Positions 5,678-8,613 of a DNA stretch of 8,613 bases are shown piece by piece (position 1 is the first letter of the stretch; every line of letters begins with the position of its first letter). A model generated the notes under the pieces. It saw nothing but the letters and a program-made list of their open reading frames with translations. It did no database searches and was not told the origin of the DNA. The DNA is taken from positions 1 through 8,613 of the forward strand of contig DAHWGX010000004.1 of the NCBI GenBank assembly GCA_027335985.1, in the 5' to 3' direction. A program made the position numbers and the translations under genes. Origin of the DNA: Nitrospirota bacterium (GTDB lineage Bacteria; Nitrospirota_A; Leptospirillia; Leptospirillales; Leptospirillaceae).

Positions 5678-6064
5678 ATGAAGCCTGTCTGTGTGCTGAT
5701 CATCGGTCTGGGACGTGTCGGAAGCCGTTTTTACGAGAAGTTTCGTGATCTGGGAGAGAACCGGATCAAGATTCTTGCTGTCAGCGAAGTCGATTTTCAG
5801 AATTCCTATTTGTCGAAGGTGACCCAGGATGGCGTCCCGACTTTCCGGAACTATCGGGATGCGCTCAATTTTGGGGGATCCAAAATCGACATCATTCTGG
5901 ACACGACAAATATCGCGTCCGTCAAAAATGACCTCCGCCATGCCCTGGAAGAAAGCGGCAATCATCATACGGTGTTGCTCCCGCTGGTTGTTTCCTACCT
6001 CCTGTGGCACATGACCGGATCGGACGACGACCTGGTCCAGGACCACAGCGATCCCGGATACTGA
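5678..6064 (+). CDS. Single-domain Rossmann-fold NAD(P)-binding protein
   Basis: 128 residues. It starts at once with a dinucleotide-binding fold: VCVLIIGLGRVGSRF (4-18, GxGxxG at 10-15). An ILAVSEVDF strand follows, then a helix-strand with IDIILDTTN and a C-terminal helix. This resembles the N-terminal half of homoserine dehydrogenase or Gfo/Idh/MocA-type enzymes but lacks the catalytic half, so a nucleotide-sensing or binding role is more likely than full dehydrogenase activity. I chose ATG 5678 because GGGAG lies 6 bases upstream and it places the first strand at the N terminus; ATG 5648 would add 10 polar residues and lacks a good ribosome binding site. The next gene starts 10 bases after its stop, so the two are almost certainly one operon downstream of the CRP-type site. 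A regulatory link to c-di-GMP turnover is inferred from that pairing. Confidence 0.75.
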   Translation: MKPVCVLIIGLGRVGSRFYEKFRDLGENRIKILAVSEVDFQNSYLSKVTQDGVPTFRNYRDALNFGGSKIDIILDTTNIASVKNDLRHALEESGNHHTVLLPLVVSYLLWHMTGSDDDLVQDHSDPGY

Positions 6065-6074
6065 CCCGGTCGAA

Positions 6075-8183
6075 ATGGATTCCTTCGAATCCGCCTTCGA
6101 ACATCAGTTCATCCTGCAGGCGATCGGAGACGCCATCTTCGCGGTAGACCTCGACCGGCATATTCTGTGGGCCAATCCCGCCTTCACCGAACTTTTCCAG
6201 TATTCCGCCGAAGAAGCGATCGGAAAAACAACCGCTTTTCTTTACGACGATCCGGATGATTACGAGGAGCAGGGACGACTCCGGTACAGCCGGGACGGTC
6301 TCCCGGACACACATCCCTACGAGATCCTCTATCGGAGAAAAGACGGCAGTACCTTCTGGGGAGAGGCCCGGGGGGCTGTCGTCGCAAACGAACAGGGCGA
6401 ACGGATCGGGTTTACCGTCTCCATCCGGGACATCACCCGGCGCAGACAGCTGATGCGCGATCTTCATCGCGAAAAGGAGCAGTGGTTCGTGACCTTGAAG
6501 TCCATCGGGGACGCTGTCATGACCACGGACGATCAGGGACGGGTCACGTATCTGAATCCCCTGGCCGAAGAACTGACCGGATGGGGATCCGACGAGGCAC
6601 AGGGAAACCCGATCGCTCAGATCTTCCGGATCGTCAACGAATACTCCCGAGCACCGGTGGAGAACCCCGTGGAACGGGTTCTGGAGCAAGGGGTGATTGT
6701 GGGGCTTGCCAATCATACGCTCCTGCTCAGTCGGGACGGCCGGGAAATCTCCATCGAGGATTCGGCCGCTCCCGTCCGGGACAATGAGGGTTCCCTCCAG
6801 GGCTGTGTGATCGTTTTCCGGGACGTGACGGAAAAACGAAAGCTCGAACAGCGGATCCAGTACCAGGCCAATTACGATGCGCTCACGGGCCTTCCCAACC
6901 GGCATCTGTTCCAGGACCGTCTGACCCAGGCCATTGCCCAGGTCCAACGGAGCGGCCGGTCGTTCGCCCTTCTCTATCTGGATGTGGACCATTTCAAGAA
7001 CATCAACGACCGGTTGGGCCATCCGTTTGGCGATCATGTCCTGGTGGAACTGAGCCGCCGCTTCCGGAGCATCGTCCGGGAGACGGATACCATCGCCCGT
7101 ATCGGCGGGGATGAATTTGCCATCGTCCTCGAAGATTTGTCGGACCGCAACGAGGCCCTTGTTCTGGGCCGCCGGTTGATGAACGAAGCGGGCGCCCCTA
7201 TCCGGATCGATCATACGAAGTCGGACCTCACGGTCAGTATCGGTGTCGCCCTGTATCCCGGCGACGGAACGGATGCGACCAGTCTTGTGCGGAACGCCGA
7301 TATCGCCCTCTATCAGGTCAAGAAATCCGGCCGGAACAACATCCGGTTCTTTTCCCGGGAGATGAACCGGACGGTCCAGAAACATCTGAAGATTGCCGCC
7401 GATCTCCGGGATGGGCTCGATCGGGAGCAGTTTTTTCTCCATTACCAGCCGATCGTCGATCTGGAGAGGGAACAGGCCATCGGGGTCGAAGCTCTTGTGC
7501 GCTGGAAGCATCGAAGGACTGTCCGGTATCCGGACGCGTTCATCCCGGTTGCCGAAGAGATGGGATTGATCGTTCCCCTGGGCAACTGGGTCCTGAAAAC
7601 AGCTCTTCGACAGATGCGTGAATGGAGGGAACAGTCCTTCCATTTTGTCCGGATGACGGTGAACGTGGCCGTCAAGCAGATCCAGTCGAACGGATTTGCC
7701 GATTTTCTGGAGTTCCTTCTGAAAGACAATCGCTTGGATCCCGCTCTCCTGGAAATCGAAATCACGGAGAGAACTCTCCTGTTTCAGGATCACCATGTCT
7801 TGACCACCCTGTCCCGGATCGGAGAGTTGGGGGTCCGGATTTCCATCGACGATTTCGGAACGGGGTACTCTTCCCTGAACTACATCCGGAATTTTCCTGT
7901 CAATACACTCAAGATTGACCGTTCTTTTCTGCAAAATCTGTTCAGCAATCGCTATGACCAGGCGATCGTCCGGACCATTCTGACCATGGCCCAGGCTCTT
8001 TCTCTGGGCGTGGTGGTCGAAGGGGTCGAGCGGGGGGACCAGGAGCGTTTTCTGAAAGAAAATGGGTGTGTTCTGGTTCAGGGCTTCTATTATGGTCGAC
8101 CGGTTTTGCCCGAAAACATACGGCCTCTTTTTGACCGGATTTCCTCGGGCGAAAGAGGAATGTCTCCCGAACAGTTACGGTGA
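6075..8183 (+). CDS. PAS-PAS-GGDEF-EAL bifunctional c-di-GMP enzyme
   Basis: 702 residues. The order is PAS (~10-130), PAS (~135-255), a short coiled linker, GGDEF (~260-430) and EAL (~440-690). There is no signal peptide or membrane helix, so it is a cytosolic sensor. The cyclase half has DALTGLPNR (268-276), an intact GGDEF (344-348) and the inhibitory I-site RETD (335-338) five residues before it. The phosphodiesterase half keeps E472-A-L, N530, E560/E562/E565 (EIEITE), D592-D593 (DDFGTG), K613 (LKID), E649 (EGVE) and Q669 (VQGFYYGRP). Both activities look possible, and the PAS domains, with unknown ligand, presumably set the balance. No PAS residue marks haem or flavin binding with certainty. 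The start is an ATG with only a weak Shine-Dalgarno, so translation may be coupled to the Rossmann gene 10 bases upstream. Codon use resembles the stand-alone EAL gene more than sqr. Confidence 0.93.
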   Translation: MDSFESAFEHQFILQAIGDAIFAVDLDRHILWANPAFTELFQYSAEEAIGKTTAFLYDDPDDYEEQGRLRYSRDGLPDTHPYEILYRRKDGSTFWGEARGAVVANEQGERIGFTVSIRDITRRRQLMRDLHREKEQWFVTLKSIGDAVMTTDDQGRVTYLNPLAEELTGWGSDEAQGNPIAQIFRIVNEYSRAPVENPVERVLEQGVIVGLANHTLLLSRDGREISIEDSAAPVRDNEGSLQGCVIVFRDVTEKRKLEQRIQYQANYDALTGLPNRHLFQDRLTQAIAQVQRSGRSFALLYLDVDHFKNINDRLGHPFGDHVLVELSRRFRSIVRETDTIARIGGDEFAIVLEDLSDRNEALVLGRRLMNEAGAPIRIDHTKSDLTVSIGVALYPGDGTDATSLVRNADIALYQVKKSGRNNIRFFSREMNRTVQKHLKIAADLRDGLDREQFFLHYQPIVDLEREQAIGVEALVRWKHRRTVRYPDAFIPVAEEMGLIVPLGNWVLKTALRQMREWREQSFHFVRMTVNVAVKQIQSNGFADFLEFLLKDNRLDPALLEIEITERTLLFQDHHVLTTLSRIGELGVRISIDDFGTGYSSLNYIRNFPVNTLKIDRSFLQNLFSNRYDQAIVRTILTMAQALSLGVVVEGVERGDQERFLKENGCVLVQGFYYGRPVLPENIRPLFDRISSGERGMSPEQLR

Positions 8184-8259
8184 AGGGCGGTCCAATCCTG
8201 GCACGGGACGACGAGTCGACACCGGGACGCACCGACGATTTCCCAAAGGAGTGTTTGTC

Positions 8260-8343
8260 GTGGTTTGTTTCGATTCTGAAACCTTGCTTTCCCGGCAATT
8301 ACAGGATGAAATAGACCTGTTTTCCATCTTTCTCGGATCGTGA
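8260..8343 (+). CDS. Possible small protein of 27 residues
   Basis: GTG 8260 has AAAGGAG 8 bases upstream and opens a 27-codon frame containing [16 protein letters not shown], an amphipathic-looking helix, ending at TGA 8341-8343. The surrounding 8184-8432 stretch holds no other convincing gene. No family is recognised. It may be chance or the tail of a lost gene. Confidence 0.25.
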   Translation: MVCFDSETLLSRQLQDEIDLFSIFLGS

Positions 8344-8369
8344 AATGTTCGATCTGGGGAGAGGCGTTT

Positions 8370-8398
8370 TTGTCTGAAAAACTTCATATTATTGCAAT
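8370..8398 (+). promoter_or_regulatory. Possible promoter for the CCAA-repeat gene
   Basis: TTGTCT (8370-8375) and TGCAAT (8393-8398) are 17 bases apart, in a locally AT-rich stretch that also holds TATTAT (8387-8392) and the palindrome TATTGCAATA (8390-8399). The position ~35 bases before the start codon of the repeat gene is sensible. Matches to consensus are moderate. Confidence 0.35.
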
Positions 8399-8432
8399 AT
8401 TTATGTTTACTTTTTCTGGATTTGGAGGTAAA

Positions 8433-8613
8433 ATGGAGTGGTCACCAACCAACCAACCAACCAACCAACCAACCAACCAACCAACCAACCAACCAACCAA
8501 CCAACCAACCAACCAACCAACCAACCAACCAACACTCCTCTACCAGATGATTTAATCCGTCGCTATTTCAGCCCCGAAAATTTTTCATCGCTTGCGCAAG
8601 CCTTCCATAGAAC
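8433..8613 (+). CDS. Probable phase-variable gene, 5' end (partial, runs off the right edge)
   Basis: GGAGGT (8424-8429) precedes ATG 8433, which opens MEWS followed by PTNQ repeats coded by the CCAA tract. With 22 units this frame stops at TAA 8553-8555, giving a 40-residue dead-end peptide. A second frame is open to the window edge and continues after the tract as [20 protein letters not shown] and onward, which looks like real protein. It is joined to the ATG if the tract has 23 or 20 units. GTG 8438, 9 bases after GGAGG, is in that open frame with the present 22 units, so weak expression is possible now. The third frame stops at TGA 8548. This is the design of translational contingency loci, for example Haemophilus hgp genes with CCAA/PTNQ. 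The protein's function is not visible; surface proteins, glycosyltransferases and restriction-modification enzymes are the usual classes. Confidence 0.7.
8444..8533 (+). repeat. Tetranucleotide tract (CCAA)22
   Basis: Twenty-two uninterrupted CCAA units fill 8445-8532, with one matching base on each side. There are no imperfect units, which indicates a young or actively slipping tract. It begins 12 bases after the ATG of the adjacent gene. Slipped-strand mispairing would change the reading frame by one base per unit gained or lost. The count may vary between cells or be affected by assembly. Confidence 0.97.

Noticed and set aside
5922..7934. 670-codon minus-strand open frame
   Set aside because: Antisense to the PAS-PAS-GGDEF-EAL gene, all of whose motifs are clear on the plus strand. 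It is a by-product of GC-rich codon use.
8444..8533. CRISPR-like array
   Set aside because: The repeat unit is four bases with no spacers, so it is a simple tetranucleotide tract.
1..8613. tRNA, rRNA, insertion sequence or transposase genes
   Set aside because: No cloverleaf, rRNA signature, transposase motif or terminal inverted repeat pair was seen on either strand.

Overview
The window reads as a bacterial chromosome or integrated element from an acidophilic, chemolithotroph-like organism. A Leptospirillum-type member of the Nitrospirota is my best guess. It rests on general look only: moderately high GC, TTG/GTG starts, a sulfide:quinone oxidoreductase paired with a DUF1641 protein, and dense c-di-GMP genes. 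No rRNA or other taxonomic marker is present, so this is a weak inference.

Layout. (1) 1-963, minus strand: the start of a dotD-dotC gene pair, outer-membrane components of an IncI-like/Dot-Icm type IVB secretion or conjugation system. dotC runs off the left edge. (2) 964-1202: a structured divergent intergenic region with a 15-bp direct repeat 42 bp apart, a 13-bp-stem hairpin and a 36-bp AT-rich palindrome. (3) 1203-2700, plus strand: a stand-alone EAL c-di-GMP phosphodiesterase and an unrecognised protein with a helix-turn-helix-like N terminus. (4) 2714-3364, minus strand: a class I SAM methyltransferase, converging on the previous gene. (5) 3538-5221, minus strand: sqr followed by a DUF1641 gene, an operon that looks more AT-rich than its flanks. 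(6) 5222-5677: intergenic region with a broken EAL-domain remnant and a perfect TGTGA-N6-TCACA CRP-type site. (7) 5678-8183, plus strand: a two-gene unit of a single-domain Rossmann NAD(P)-binding protein and a PAS-PAS-GGDEF-EAL protein. (8) 8184-8613: a tract of 22 CCAA repeats just after a strong ribosome binding site and start codon. It leads into an open frame that leaves the right edge and is a probable phase-variable (contingency) gene.

How the parts may work together. Two intact c-di-GMP enzymes and one EAL fossil lie within 7 kb, interleaved with a type IVB secretion gene pair and a sulfide-oxidation operon. A plausible reading is an accessory region where c-di-GMP signalling, possibly under a CRP-family regulator, controls surface or transfer functions, and where the CCAA gene switches stochastically. 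The phase-variable locus at the right edge is the most distinctive feature. The identity of the protein it switches lies outside the window.
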